Below, piece after piece: positions 24,843 to 33,050 of a stretch of 33,746 bases of DNA. The notes below the pieces were generated by a model that saw only the letters and a list, made by a program, of their open reading frames with translations, was not told the origin of the DNA and ran no database searches. This stretch comes from Mariniphaga sp. (GTDB taxonomy: Bacteria > Bacteroidota > Bacteroidia > Bacteroidales > Prolixibacteraceae). The stretch spans positions 1-33,746 of the forward strand of contig JAAFHB010000027.1 in NCBI GenBank assembly GCA_010906965.1, written 5' to 3'. How positions within the stretch are numbered: position 1 is the first letter of the stretch; every line of letters starts with the position of its first letter. A program made the position numbers and the translations under genes.

Positions 24843-25766
24843 TCACTGTTCATTGTTTCTGCCCCCGGTTATTTCCAGAAAGACATTCTCAAGACTTGAT
24901 TCCTGTTTATTTAAGGTCAGAATTGTCAAATTGTTGGCGACTGCAAACCTGTAAATTAAAGGGCGAATGTCTGTCTCTCCGCCATTAATAAGCCATGTTT
25001 TCTCTGATAATGGTTGGATTTCGACAATCCCTTCAATATCATTTAGTTTGTCTTGATTGATGAATTCTGCAAATTCAACCAAAACCTTTTGGATACGGGT
25101 CGTAGCAAGCGCTTTAATATTTTTAGGAGTATCGGTTGCTACAATTTTGCCATGGTTGATAATCATGATTCTGTCGCACAGTGCTTCAACTTCCTGCATA
25201 ATATGGGTCGAAAGCATCACAGTTTTGTTGGCACTTATATTTCGGATCAATTGCCTGATTTCAATGATTTGCGTAGGGTCAAGGCCAGAGGTTGGTTCGT
25301 CAAGTATTAATACGGAAGGATCATGAATCAGTGCCTGGGCAATACCAACACGCTGCCTGTAACCTTTAGAAAGCGCCCCGATTTTTTTATGCTTTTCCGG
25401 ATCGAGCCCCGTGAGACCAATCATCTCTTTAACACGCGACCGGACGGTTTTTAGTTTATAGATTCCGGCAACATATTCAAGGTATTCAGCAACATAGAGT
25501 TCCATATAAAGCGGATTATTCTCGGGAAGATATCCAATCTGGCGTCTGATTTCGAAGGCATTTCCTCCGATAACTGCCCCATTTATCCAGACGCTTCCTT
25601 CTTCAGGATGCAAGAATCCTGTAATTATTTTCATCATTGTCGACTTTCCGGCACCGTTGGGTCCTAAGATTCCAACAATTTCGCCCGAATTGACTGTAAA
25701 GGAGACTTCGTCTAATGCCTTCTGTTTCCCATATATTTTTGTGACCGATTCTACCCTTACCGACAT
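24843..25766 (-). CDS. gldA: GldA-like ABC transporter ATP-binding protein
   Basis: This 307-residue cytoplasmic ATPase subunit has Walker A GPNGAGKST (35-43), signature LSKGYRQRVG (132-141), Walker B LILDEPTSGLD (153-163) and the H-loop H188 (MLSTHIMQE). The Q-loop region GYLPENNPLYMELYVAEYL closely resembles GldA of gliding Bacteroidota. Residues 220-307 form a C-terminal extension typical of this subfamily. The partners GldF and GldG are not adjacent. The gldA symbol is therefore by resemblance, and gliding itself is not implied. Its stop codon lies inside a short TGAACAG microrepeat. It diverges from ispG across 79 bp. Confidence 0.82.
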   Translation of the reverse strand: MSVRVESVTKIYGKQKALDEVSFTVNSGEIVGILGPNGAGKSTMMKIITGFLHPEEGSVWINGAVIGGNAFEIRRQIGYLPENNPLYMELYVAEYLEYVAGIYKLKTVRSRVKEMIGLTGLDPEKHKKIGALSKGYRQRVGIAQALIHDPSVLILDEPTSGLDPTQIIEIRQLIRNISANKTVMLSTHIMQEVEALCDRIMIINHGKIVATDTPKNIKALATTRIQKVLVEFAEFINQDKLNDIEGIVEIQPLSEKTWLINGGETDIRPLIYRFAVANNLTILTLNKQESSLENVFLEITGGRNNEQ

Positions 25767-25783
25767 TGCACCTAATTTTTCAA

Positions 25784-25791
25784 CAAATTTA
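25784..25791 (-). promoter_or_regulatory. Candidate -7 box TAAATTTG for gldA
   Basis: The plus strand reads CAAATTTA, giving TAAATTTG on the minus strand, 17 bp before the gldA ATG. It forms half of a divergent pair with 25807-25814. Confidence 0.4.
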
Positions 25792-25806
25792 ATTCAAAAT
25801 AAAGAA

Positions 25807-25814
25807 TAAATTTG
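25807..25814 (+). promoter_or_regulatory. Candidate -7 box TAAATTTG for ispG
   Basis: This is the same octamer as the gldA box in the opposite orientation, 31 bp before the ispG ATG. The two boxes are 15 bp apart, so divergent initiation may be mutually exclusive. Confidence 0.4.
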
Positions 25815-25845
25815 CAAAAGCTTTCTGCTATAACAGACAATAGGA

Positions 25846-27699
25846 ATGAAAAACCAAAATTTCAATTACATCGATTCCCTTTTACGATTCAAAAGACAAG
25901 ATACTGAAATAGTTAAAATTGGGATGGTAACACTGGGAGGATTGTACCCCATTAGGCTTCAGTCGATGACAGACACCGACACCAAAGATACTGAGGCTAC
26001 AGTCAATCAGACAATTCGAATATTGGATGCCGGTGCTGACTTTGTCCGGGTTACTGTTCAGGGGTTACGGGAAGCCGAGAATCTACAGAATATCAGGGCA
26101 GAACTTGATCGGAGGGGTTATCCGAACCCACTGGTAGCAGATATTCATTTTAATCCTGCTGCAGCAGAAATAGCCATCAAATATGTACGAAAAGTAAGGA
26201 TTAATCCAGGAAATTTCTACGACAAACGTGCTACCTTCGAGAAGGTTAATTATACCGATGAGGAGTATCGCGAAGAGCTCGCCAGAATTGAAGAACGGTT
26301 TGTACCGTTTATTAGTGAATGTAAAGAACGTGGTACCGCATTACGCATTGGCGCCAATCAGGGATCACTCTCCGACCGGATTATGAGTCGCTATGGCGAT
26401 ACACCTGCCGGAATTGTGGAGTCGGTCATGGAATTCCTCAGAATTTGTAAAAAGCAAGATTATCACAATATTGTTGTTTCGATTAAATCGAGCAATACCC
26501 GAATGATGGTATATACCGTCCGTTTAATGAACTATCGGATGCGCCTTGAGGATATGAACTATCCTTTCCATATCGGTGTAACAGAAGCCGGAGAAGGAGA
26601 GGACGGGAGGATAAAATCGGCCGTCGGATCAGGGGCATTGCTGGCTGACGGAATCGGCGATACGATTCGGATTTCTCTCACTGAAGATCCAGCCGCAGAG
26701 ATTCCGTTTGCACGTAAACTGGTTGACGTATTTAAAGGAAGAGAGAATCATGCTCCAATAAAAGCGCCGCTTGTTGCTCAAACGAATCCATTTGAATACG
26801 AACGACGTTCAACCAGACCTGTTAATGATATAGGAAGTAAGAAACCTGTAGTTGTTGTGGGCAGTCTTAATAAATATACACGCGAAGAGATCCGCTCGGT
26901 TAATTCGGGTATAGAACCTGAGTATTTTTACGACGGCAAGCGCGTTGTTGACCGCGGGAATAAGTCATACCCGATTTTATCGCTTGAGGATTATCTTTTC
27001 AACGACAACTACACAGGTCAGATGCGCTTTGTAAGGGTTAATAAAAAGACCTACGACGTATTTAAAGAGGAAAATCCCGAAATCATTGAAAAGCTAAAGA
27101 GAGAGCGAAAAGTTATCCTGATCATGGAGAGCGATAACCTTAATTGTTATGCTGAGATGCGTGCTTTCTTTATGGAGCTGGATGCTCATATTTGTAAGAA
27201 TCCAGTGATTCTTCACCGCTCTTATAAGGAAAATAATTACGAAGATCTTCTGATTAAGGCTTCAACGGATATTGGTGGATTATTTATTGATGGATATGGT
27301 GACGGAATTCTGTTGACAAACGATGGAAATATCGGTTATAACGAGTTGAAAAATCTTGCTTTTGGCATTTTACAGGCCAGCCGGATGCGCTTGACGAAAA
27401 CTGAGTTTATCTCCTGCCCAGGATGTGGTAGAACCCTTTTTGACCTTCGTGATACCCTTGCTGAGATTAAACGTAACTTCAACCATTTGAAGAACCTTAA
27501 GATTGGAATCATGGGCTGTGTCGTGAATGGTCCGGGCGAGATGGGAGATGTCGATTACGGATTTGTTGGTGCCGGCAAAGGAAAGATAAATCTCTATAAA
27601 GGTCAGAAATTGATCAAACGCCATGTCGATACCGAAAATGCAGTTGAAGAACTCAAAAAATTGATGATGGAGTATGGTGATTGGAAAGCACCGGTTTGA
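25846..27699 (+). CDS. ispG: 4-hydroxy-3-methylbut-2-en-1-yl diphosphate synthase (large form)
   Basis: This 617-residue [4Fe-4S] enzyme of the MEP isoprenoid pathway converts MEcPP to HMBPP. The TIM barrel begins VKIGMVTLGGLYPIRLQSM with TDTKDTEATVNQ. The cluster-binding cysteines are C524 and C527 (SCPGCGRTLFDL) and C558 (MGCVVNGPGEMGD). The ~200-residue insert between barrel and cluster domain makes it the long three-domain type found in Bacteroidota, Chlamydiae and plants, against about 370 residues in E. coli. AGGA lies just before the ATG. The 3' end runs directly into an AG-rich microrepeat. Confidence 0.96.
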   Translation: MKNQNFNYIDSLLRFKRQDTEIVKIGMVTLGGLYPIRLQSMTDTDTKDTEATVNQTIRILDAGADFVRVTVQGLREAENLQNIRAELDRRGYPNPLVADIHFNPAAAEIAIKYVRKVRINPGNFYDKRATFEKVNYTDEEYREELARIEERFVPFISECKERGTALRIGANQGSLSDRIMSRYGDTPAGIVESVMEFLRICKKQDYHNIVVSIKSSNTRMMVYTVRLMNYRMRLEDMNYPFHIGVTEAGEGEDGRIKSAVGSGALLADGIGDTIRISLTEDPAAEIPFARKLVDVFKGRENHAPIKAPLVAQTNPFEYERRSTRPVNDIGSKKPVVVVGSLNKYTREEIRSVNSGIEPEYFYDGKRVVDRGNKSYPILSLEDYLFNDNYTGQMRFVRVNKKTYDVFKEENPEIIEKLKRERKVILIMESDNLNCYAEMRAFFMELDAHICKNPVILHRSYKENNYEDLLIKASTDIGGLFIDGYGDGILLTNDGNIGYNELKNLAFGILQASRMRLTKTEFISCPGCGRTLFDLRDTLAEIKRNFNHLKNLKIGIMGCVVNGPGEMGDVDYGFVGAGKGKINLYKGQKLIKRHVDTENAVEELKKLMMEYGDWKAPV

Positions 27700-27792
27700 G
27701 AAAAGGAGAGGGGGAGAAAAGTAGAAAAGGAGAGGGAGAGAAAAGGAGAGGGAGAGAAAAGGAGAAAAGGAGAGGGGGAGAAAAGTAGAAAA
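27698..27792 (+). repeat. AG-rich microrepeat starting at the ispG stop codon
   Basis: A 95-bp purine-only tract (apart from two T) is built of GAGAAAAGG and GAGAGGG units. An exact 31-bp segment occurs twice, at 27698-27728 and 27762-27792. It begins within the TGA stop of ispG and ends next to the C-terminal codons of the four-helix-bundle relic. The pattern suggests slipped-strand growth. Confidence 0.85.
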
Positions 27793-27798
27793 TTATAG

Positions 27799-27982
27799 TC
27801 AGATCCCCCATTTCTCAGGGTGCTTTTGCATGTTAACTAACATTCCTAAAATATTTTCATACTCTGAATCAAGAGAATGATGGGCTTCCGCAGAAAGATT
27901 TTGGAAGACCGTAAATCTTAATTGAATCACTGAATGCCAATTTATAAACATTCAATTGCCGATCGCTTTTAATTATTTCCAT
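27799..27982 (-). pseudogene. Decayed four-helix-bundle (S23-type) protein gene
   Basis: On the minus strand, an ATG at 27982 opens MEIIKSDRQLNVYKLAFSDS, then IKIYGLPKSF. This matches the usual N-terminus of four-helix-bundle/S23 proteins (RELDVYKLAFxxAxxIxxLxKxFP). Another frame then gives SEYENILGMLVNMQKHPEKW and GI, the characteristic C-terminus, stopping at 27799-27801. Roughly 60-70 central residues are missing and the frame is shifted. Intact relatives are about 120 residues; they occur in rRNA intervening sequences and as free-standing genes in Bacteroidota. This copy is a relic. Confidence 0.78.
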
Positions 27983-28043
27983 TAGTCAGGTTTTAAAATT
28001 ATTAAACAATGACTCGCCCTTCTCACATTTCTACCTTCTCTTC

Positions 28044-30401
28044 TTAAAAGAAGTCGCTCTCATTTTTAGTGGCGTCCATATTATCCTGTTTCATCACCTT
28101 CGAGCAATCAAGATCCATATTAAATCCTTCCGGCGCTTCGAACCTGGTTGTCTGTTTGTAACCTATGGTCGGATCGCGATAGATTTTATTCATGAAATAA
28201 CCATAAACCGGTAATGCCATGTTTGCGCCCTGTCCCATTGAAAGTCCTTCGAAGTGAATGGCGCGTAAATCGCCACCAGTCCAGACACCTGTAACCAACT
28301 CTGGCGTAATACCCATAAACCATCCATCCGATTGATTTTGAGTAGTTCCTGTTTTCCCGGCAATGTCAGCCGTTAGTCCGCCATAAATCAAACCAGCACG
28401 GCGCAACCTTGCGCTTGTTCCTTCGTTGACAACACCTTCCATAAGATTGAGCATCAGAAAGGCTGTTTTGGCATCAATGGCATCGTGGTGCTCAGGAGAG
28501 AAACGCGAAAGAATAATACCGTTTTTATCCTCAATTCGGGTAACAAAGATTGGCTTTGTATATACGCCATTATTGGCATACGTACCATAGGCCGCAACCA
28601 TCTCGTAGATACTAACATCCGATGTTCCCAGGAACATCGACGGTACTGCATCGATCGGACTTGTGATTCCAAGTTTTCGCATCATATTGGCCATCGACTC
28701 TGGATTAAACTGCTTCATCACCCATCCGGAAACCTGATTGACAGAATTGGCAAGACCCCATTTTAAGGTAACCATTCGACCGTCGAGTTCGGTATGTCCA
28801 GCGTTTTTTGCGGTCCAGGTACGGCCGTCGGACAAGTAAAAAGTCTGTTCAGCATTCGGAACCAGTGTACATGGTGAATAGCCGTTTTGCATGGCCAACG
28901 TGTAAAGGAATGGTTTTACTGTCGAGCCGACCTGCCTTTTCCCTAACTTTACCATGTCGTACATGAAATATTTATAGTTTGGTCCACCAACCCAGGCTTT
29001 TACATGGCCGGTTTTTGTTTCCATGGTCATCATTGCCGACCGAAGGAATCCAAGCGTATATTTTACCGAGTCGAGCGGCGTCATCGTGGTATCAATCTCT
29101 CCGCGCCAGCTGAATACTGTCATCTCGGCTGGTTTACTGAACTCTTTTGTGATCTCATTCTGATTCATTCCCTGATTGCGGAGTTGCCGGTATCGCTCGC
29201 TTTGTTTGATTGAAAAATTGAGCAGGTTATTTGCCTCTTCGTCCGTCATGGAATTCGGGAATGGCGGATTCCGTAATATCTTGATTCTTTTGTCGAAAAC
29301 TGGTTGTATTTCAAGGCTAAGGTGTTGCTTTACCGCATATTCCGCATAGGTTTGCATTCGCATGTCAATGGTCGAATAGATCTTCAATCCGTCAGAATGA
29401 ATGTTATAAGGAGTTCCATCTGGTTTTAGGTTTTTATGGCACCATCCATACAAAGGGTTTGTTTCCCATTCGAGAGAATCTTCGTAAAACTGTTGGTTCT
29501 GCCATGCTCCATATTTTTCACGATCAGGTTTCTGCGACATCAGTATGGTACGCAGATATTCTGTAAAATAAGTTCCCGGACTTGATTTGAAGTCCTCTTT
29601 ATGGTAATTTAACTCTAACCCTTTCACCTTCAGTGCGTCGTACTCTGCTTTGGAAATGGCTCCGAATTTTCGGACCTGATTAAGTACAATATTCCTGCGT
29701 TGTTTTACAATTTCAGGACGTCGAAGCGGATTGTAAAGCGAAGGATTTTTAGCCATTCCGATCAACATGGCAGCCTGTTCAAGCGTGAGTTTATCGGGTG
29801 TAATGCCAAAGTAGATCTGGGAAGCCGATTTTATTCCAACGGCAAGGTTTAAAAAATCGAATTTATTGAGATACATGGTAAGGATCTCTTCCTTTGTGAA
29901 ATTGCGTTCGAGTTTTACGGCAATTATCCATTCTCTGAATTTCCGGAATGCCAGATCTTTTTTGCTGTCCATCTCTTCGCGGGGAAACAGCATCTTGGCC
30001 AATTGCTGGCTGATGGTACTTCCTCCTCCCGAACTCTCATCGTTGGTAAGAATTCCTTTAACAACCCTCAATAACCCCCTGATATCAATTCCTGAATGGT
30101 CATAAAAACGCTCATCTTCGGTTGCGATAAGGGCAGTAATTACATTTTGATTGATTTGCTCGTAGGGAACATATGTCCGGTTCTCCTTGTAGAAAAATTT
30201 ACGCATTACCACACTGTCACTTGAATAAACTTCGGATGCCAGCGATGATTCAATGTTTTCGAGTTCTGTAAGTGTTGGCATAAAACCCAGCTTGCCATTA
30301 GCTACCAGGGAAAATAAAATGATAATCAATAGAATACCAGTTCCGAAAATGCTCCAGAATATTTTGATGTATTTATTAAACGGATGATCTTTAACAGTCA
30401 T
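28044..30401 (-). CDS. Class A penicillin-binding protein (PBP1A type)
   Basis: This bifunctional peptidoglycan glycosyltransferase/transpeptidase has 785 residues from the ATG at 30401. An upstream in-frame start at 30512 would overlap the lipoprotein gene by 104 bp, so it is not used. A short cytoplasmic N-terminus precedes one membrane helix at about 15-35. The glycosyltransferase domain has the catalytic E95 (ATEDERFYDHSGID) and GGGSTISQQLAKM (126-137). The transpeptidase has S493-x-x-K496 (GSTVKPF), an SVN motif (LANSVNQV) and K683-T-G (AGKTGTTQN). It starts 7 bp after the lipoprotein stop, so they are probably co-transcribed. It is essential-type cell-wall machinery acting in the periplasm. 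Confidence 0.93.
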   Translation of the reverse strand: MTVKDHPFNKYIKIFWSIFGTGILLIIILFSLVANGKLGFMPTLTELENIESSLASEVYSSDSVVMRKFFYKENRTYVPYEQINQNVITALIATEDERFYDHSGIDIRGLLRVVKGILTNDESSGGGSTISQQLAKMLFPREEMDSKKDLAFRKFREWIIAVKLERNFTKEEILTMYLNKFDFLNLAVGIKSASQIYFGITPDKLTLEQAAMLIGMAKNPSLYNPLRRPEIVKQRRNIVLNQVRKFGAISKAEYDALKVKGLELNYHKEDFKSSPGTYFTEYLRTILMSQKPDREKYGAWQNQQFYEDSLEWETNPLYGWCHKNLKPDGTPYNIHSDGLKIYSTIDMRMQTYAEYAVKQHLSLEIQPVFDKRIKILRNPPFPNSMTDEEANNLLNFSIKQSERYRQLRNQGMNQNEITKEFSKPAEMTVFSWRGEIDTTMTPLDSVKYTLGFLRSAMMTMETKTGHVKAWVGGPNYKYFMYDMVKLGKRQVGSTVKPFLYTLAMQNGYSPCTLVPNAEQTFYLSDGRTWTAKNAGHTELDGRMVTLKWGLANSVNQVSGWVMKQFNPESMANMMRKLGITSPIDAVPSMFLGTSDVSIYEMVAAYGTYANNGVYTKPIFVTRIEDKNGIILSRFSPEHHDAIDAKTAFLMLNLMEGVVNEGTSARLRRAGLIYGGLTADIAGKTGTTQNQSDGWFMGITPELVTGVWTGGDLRAIHFEGLSMGQGANMALPVYGYFMNKIYRDPTIGYKQTTRFEAPEGFNMDLDCSKVMKQDNMDATKNESDFF

Positions 30402-30408
30402 AAACGAA

Positions 30409-30882
30409 TTAATTGATATTGATTTCAACCGCATTTTCTTTTTTGTTACCCGATCCATCAAGACAGGTAACCTTAAAATTGTATTTGCCGGGGGAAACTG
30501 GTTTTCCTCCAATATCCATTGGTATAATAATATCGGTAAGATTTACTTCCTGCAGTTTGACTCCTGATGTAAAGCTTGTTGATGATTTGGTATAACTCCA
30601 ATCTACCGGCGCTACAACATTTTTTAAAATTAATCCAGTTGCAATCACTTTGACAATTGCGATCTCGTAACTGGCGAGTTTTTCGTTATCGGAGAAATTT
30701 GCCTGAAAAGTAATTGTATTCCCGGGAACGAATGCTTGACCCGCCGTCGGTTTAGTGATTGTAATTGAAGGCAATGTGGTATCTGGAATTATCGGATCAG
30801 GTGTTGTCCCTCCTTTTTTACATCCATCAACCACTGTGATCAGTAAGATGATTACAATTAAATGCTTAATCGCAGTTTTCAT
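30409..30882 (-). CDS. Putative lipoprotein with an Ig-like domain (DUF4625-like)
   Basis: This protein has 157 residues. The N-terminus MKTAIKHLIVIILLITVVDG runs into C21, a probable lipidated cysteine, although Asp at -2 makes the lipobox unusual. A proline/threonine linker (GTTPDPIIPDTTLPS) is followed by one beta-sandwich-like domain with ITITKPTAGQAFVPGNTITF, DNEKLASYEIAI and KYNFKVTCLDGSGNK. This resembles Bacteroidota DUF4625 lipoproteins, a moderate guess. It is 7 bp upstream of the PBP gene and 39 bp downstream of rfbC. A surface or periplasmic role beside the cell-wall synthase is inferred only from position. Confidence 0.72.
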   Translation of the reverse strand: MKTAIKHLIVIILLITVVDGCKKGGTTPDPIIPDTTLPSITITKPTAGQAFVPGNTITFQANFSDNEKLASYEIAIVKVIATGLILKNVVAPVDWSYTKSSTSFTSGVKLQEVNLTDIIIPMDIGGKPVSPGKYNFKVTCLDGSGNKKENAVEININ

Positions 30883-30921
30883 AGCTCTATTTGAGTATAT
30901 GTTTAAGTTTTCTTCAATATT

Positions 30922-31485
30922 TTACCTGAAATTTTTATAATCAAAATGCAAGATTTGTGTCAACGAAGGTTGCTTCTTATCTTTTTCGGAGAGTTGAATC
31001 TTGTCGGGTGATAATACCCAGTCAATATTTATTTGTGGATCATCCCATGCTAGGCCTCCATCAGCACCTGGATTATAGTAATTGTCACATTTATAGGAAA
31101 ACACGGCAGTTTCGCTGAGTACCACAAATCCATGTGCAAATCCACGGGGTATATAAAGCTGACGATGATTTGCTTCTGAAAGGTGCACTGGCACATGCTT
31201 TCCGTAGGTTGGGGATCCAATCCTGATGTCAACAGCAATATCCATAACTTCGCCCTGCAAACACTGCACAAGTTTAGCCTGTGTAAAAGGTGGTTTTTGA
31301 AAATGGAGTCCACGTAAAACGCCGAAACTTGATTTCGACTGATTGTCCTGAACAAAGGGGATATTGCCCACCGCCTTATCGAAAATATCCTGACGAAACG
31401 ATTCGAAAAAGTAACCGCGGTGGTCGCCAAACACATCGGGCTCAAAAATTAATACTTCCGGAATATCAGTGGAAATAACTTTCAT
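30922..31485 (-). CDS. rfbC: dTDP-4-dehydrorhamnose 3,5-epimerase
   Basis: This protein has 187 residues from the ATG at 31485 (MKVISTDIPEVLIFEP); an in-frame TTG three codons earlier is less likely. It is a cupin-fold epimerase acting in the cytoplasm on dTDP-4-keto-6-deoxyglucose in dTDP-rhamnose synthesis. The active-site His is H61 in GVLRGLHFQ, the conserved Tyr is Y131 in FSYKCDNYY, and YIPRGFAHGF (111-120) is intact. It follows rfbA with a gap of 91 bp. The rfbB and rfbD genes are not in the window. Confidence 0.94.
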   Translation of the reverse strand: MKVISTDIPEVLIFEPDVFGDHRGYFFESFRQDIFDKAVGNIPFVQDNQSKSSFGVLRGLHFQKPPFTQAKLVQCLQGEVMDIAVDIRIGSPTYGKHVPVHLSEANHRQLYIPRGFAHGFVVLSETAVFSYKCDNYYNPGADGGLAWDDPQINIDWVLSPDKIQLSEKDKKQPSLTQILHFDYKNFR

Positions 31486-31542
31486 TTTATGCAATTAATT
31501 AACTCATTCATATTAAGCTGATACGTAATCCTATTTTTCGTT

Positions 31543-31590
31543 TCGCTCTTAGCTCCTGGCTAATTGCTTCTGGCTCTTACTCTGCTGCTA
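31543..31590 (-). repeat. AGAGC/TAGC-type microrepeat at the rfbA stop codon
   Basis: On the minus strand the last rfbA codons and the following ~35 bp contain imperfect reiterations of GAGC, AGCC and AGC at 6-9 bp spacing (AGAGCCAGAAGC, TTAGCC, GGAGCTAAGAGC). It resembles a degenerate heptamer microrepeat that begins at the stop codon. Confidence 0.45.
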
Positions 31591-32452
31591 AACGAATCAG
31601 GTATTGGCCGTACTGGTTTTTAATCATAGGTTGTGCCAATTCAATCAACTCACTTTTCGAAATCCATTGATTACGATAGGCAATTTCCTCGGGGCATGCC
31701 ACTTTTAAACCCTGACGGGTTTCTATCGTTTCAATAAAATTGGATGCCTGAATCAGTGAGGCATGCGTGCCTGTATCCAACCATGCAAAACCACGACCCA
31801 TCGTTGATAGTTTCAATTGTTTGCGGTTCATATATTCCTGGTTTACTGTTGTTATTTCCAGTTCACCACGCGGGGAAGGTTTGATGTTTTTGGCAATTTC
31901 GATCACTGAATTCGGATAGAAATAAAGTCCTACAACCGCGAAATTTGATTTAGGAGCAGCCGGTTTTTCTTCCAATGAAAGAACATTTCCCTCCTTGTCG
32001 ATCTCTGCAACACCATAACGCTCCGGATCGGATACTACATAACCAAATATTACCGCCTTTTTATCTTTGCTTACCATTTCAACCGAGTCATGGAGAATTC
32101 CTGAAAATCCGTAACCATAAAAGATATTGTCGCCTAATACAAGACAAATATCATCTGTTCCGATAAATTCTTCACCGAGGATAAAAGCTTGTGCAAGTCC
32201 GTCGGGTGATGGCTGTATTTTGTAGGAAATATTAATTCCCCAGTCCTTTCCGGTACCTAACAGACGCTCATACATTGAGATGTCTTCCGGTGTGGAGATC
32301 AGTAGAATATCTTTGATTCCTGCGAGCATCAATGTCGATAATGGATAATAAACCATTGGCTTATCATACACCGGCAATAGCTGTTTGGAAACCCCTTTTG
32401 TGATCGGGTACAACCGCGTACCGGATCCACCTGCAAGAATTATTCCTTTCAT
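31577..32452 (-). CDS. rfbA: Glucose-1-phosphate thymidylyltransferase
   Basis: This 291-residue cytoplasmic enzyme joins dTTP and glucose-1-phosphate to give dTDP-glucose, the first step of dTDP-rhamnose synthesis. The nucleotidyltransferase signature is [11 protein letters not shown] (6-16), with K23 in [11 protein letters not shown] and the metal-binding D108 in [10 protein letters not shown]. Also typical are [10 protein letters not shown], then [11 protein letters not shown] and AWLDTGTH. It is full length. It sits between the VanZ-like gene and rfbC, all on one strand. Confidence 0.96.
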   Translation of the reverse strand: MKGIILAGGSGTRLYPITKGVSKQLLPVYDKPMVYYPLSTLMLAGIKDILLISTPEDISMYERLLGTGKDWGINISYKIQPSPDGLAQAFILGEEFIGTDDICLVLGDNIFYGYGFSGILHDSVEMVSKDKKAVIFGYVVSDPERYGVAEIDKEGNVLSLEEKPAAPKSNFAVVGLYFYPNSVIEIAKNIKPSPRGELEITTVNQEYMNRKQLKLSTMGRGFAWLDTGTHASLIQASNFIETIETRQGLKVACPEEIAYRNQWISKSELIELAQPMIKNQYGQYLIRLAAE

Positions 32453-32511
32453 CTGCTTGTATTTATTTTAACTGACTTTATATCTGTTGAATCAAATAGT
32501 TCATCTATGAA

Positions 32512-32934
32512 TTACCTGCTCTTAACTGTAATGGAATCGAGATTTTTCTTTTGCTTTGCCATCAGAATATAGATCAAAACCCCAAATAAGGTTCCGATCG
32601 CATTTCCGATCATATCATAGTAATCGAACGAACGCCCCATGTGCATCAAATATTGAAAGAACTCCATAGATACACCCCAGCTTATCGAAAAAAGACTGAT
32701 CAGGTAGTACCAGATTGGTTTATACTCTGCATGCATTGACCAACATGCCAGACCAGTAAGCCCCAGGTACATACAGGTATGTATGATTTTATCGGCTCCC
32801 CGGAATAATGGAATATCGGGTAAACCATCTGGTGGGGCCAGAGACAAAAAGGCAATGAAGGCCAGATATAGCAAACTCATTGTAATTCTGAGCCACTGTG
32901 GAACAGACAGAAGGAGGGATATTAATTTATTCAA
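32512..32934 (-). CDS. VanZ-like family membrane protein
   Basis: This protein has 140 residues if the TTG at 32934 is used, or 122 from the ATG at 32880 (MSLLYLAFIAFLSLAPP). There are about four membrane helices. Family features are FLSLAPPDGLPDIPLFRGAD, then KIIHTCMYLGLTGLACW, then ISWGVSMEFFQYLMHMGRSF and DYYDMIGNAIGTLFG. The VanZ family is linked to low-level teicoplanin resistance, but most members have no defined role. The position beside nucleotide-sugar genes and a PBP fits an envelope function. Confidence 0.82.
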   Translation of the reverse strand: MNKLISLLLSVPQWLRITMSLLYLAFIAFLSLAPPDGLPDIPLFRGADKIIHTCMYLGLTGLACWSMHAEYKPIWYYLISLFSISWGVSMEFFQYLMHMGRSFDYYDMIGNAIGTLFGVLIYILMAKQKKNLDSITVKSR

Positions 32935-32972
32935 TTTGATCTTGTTTATTCTGTTAATAAAATAATGCGCAT

Positions 32973-32991
32973 CAAAGATACGACAAAGATA
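32973..32991 (-). promoter_or_regulatory. Two tandem candidate -7 boxes TATCTTTG
   Basis: The octamer CAAAGATA on the plus strand occurs at 32973-32980 and 32984-32991, giving two TATCTTTG boxes 11 bp apart on the minus strand. They lie 39-57 bp upstream of the VanZ-like start and just after the GHMP kinase stop. One or both could start an envelope-gene transcript. Confidence 0.45.
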
Positions 32992-33050
32992 TTTATCAGA
33001 TCAGTCTGAAACCCGCTGACCGCATTGATTCGATCCCGTAATATGAATTT

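Noticed and set aside
27698-27792. CRISPR array
   Set aside because: The repeats are purine-only, irregularly spaced, without unique spacers, and no cas gene is nearby.
30402-30512. N-terminal extension of the PBP gene to 30512
   Set aside because: It would overlap the lipoprotein gene by over 100 bp and add a non-typical leader; the ATG at 30401 gives a normal short cytoplasmic tail and membrane anchor.
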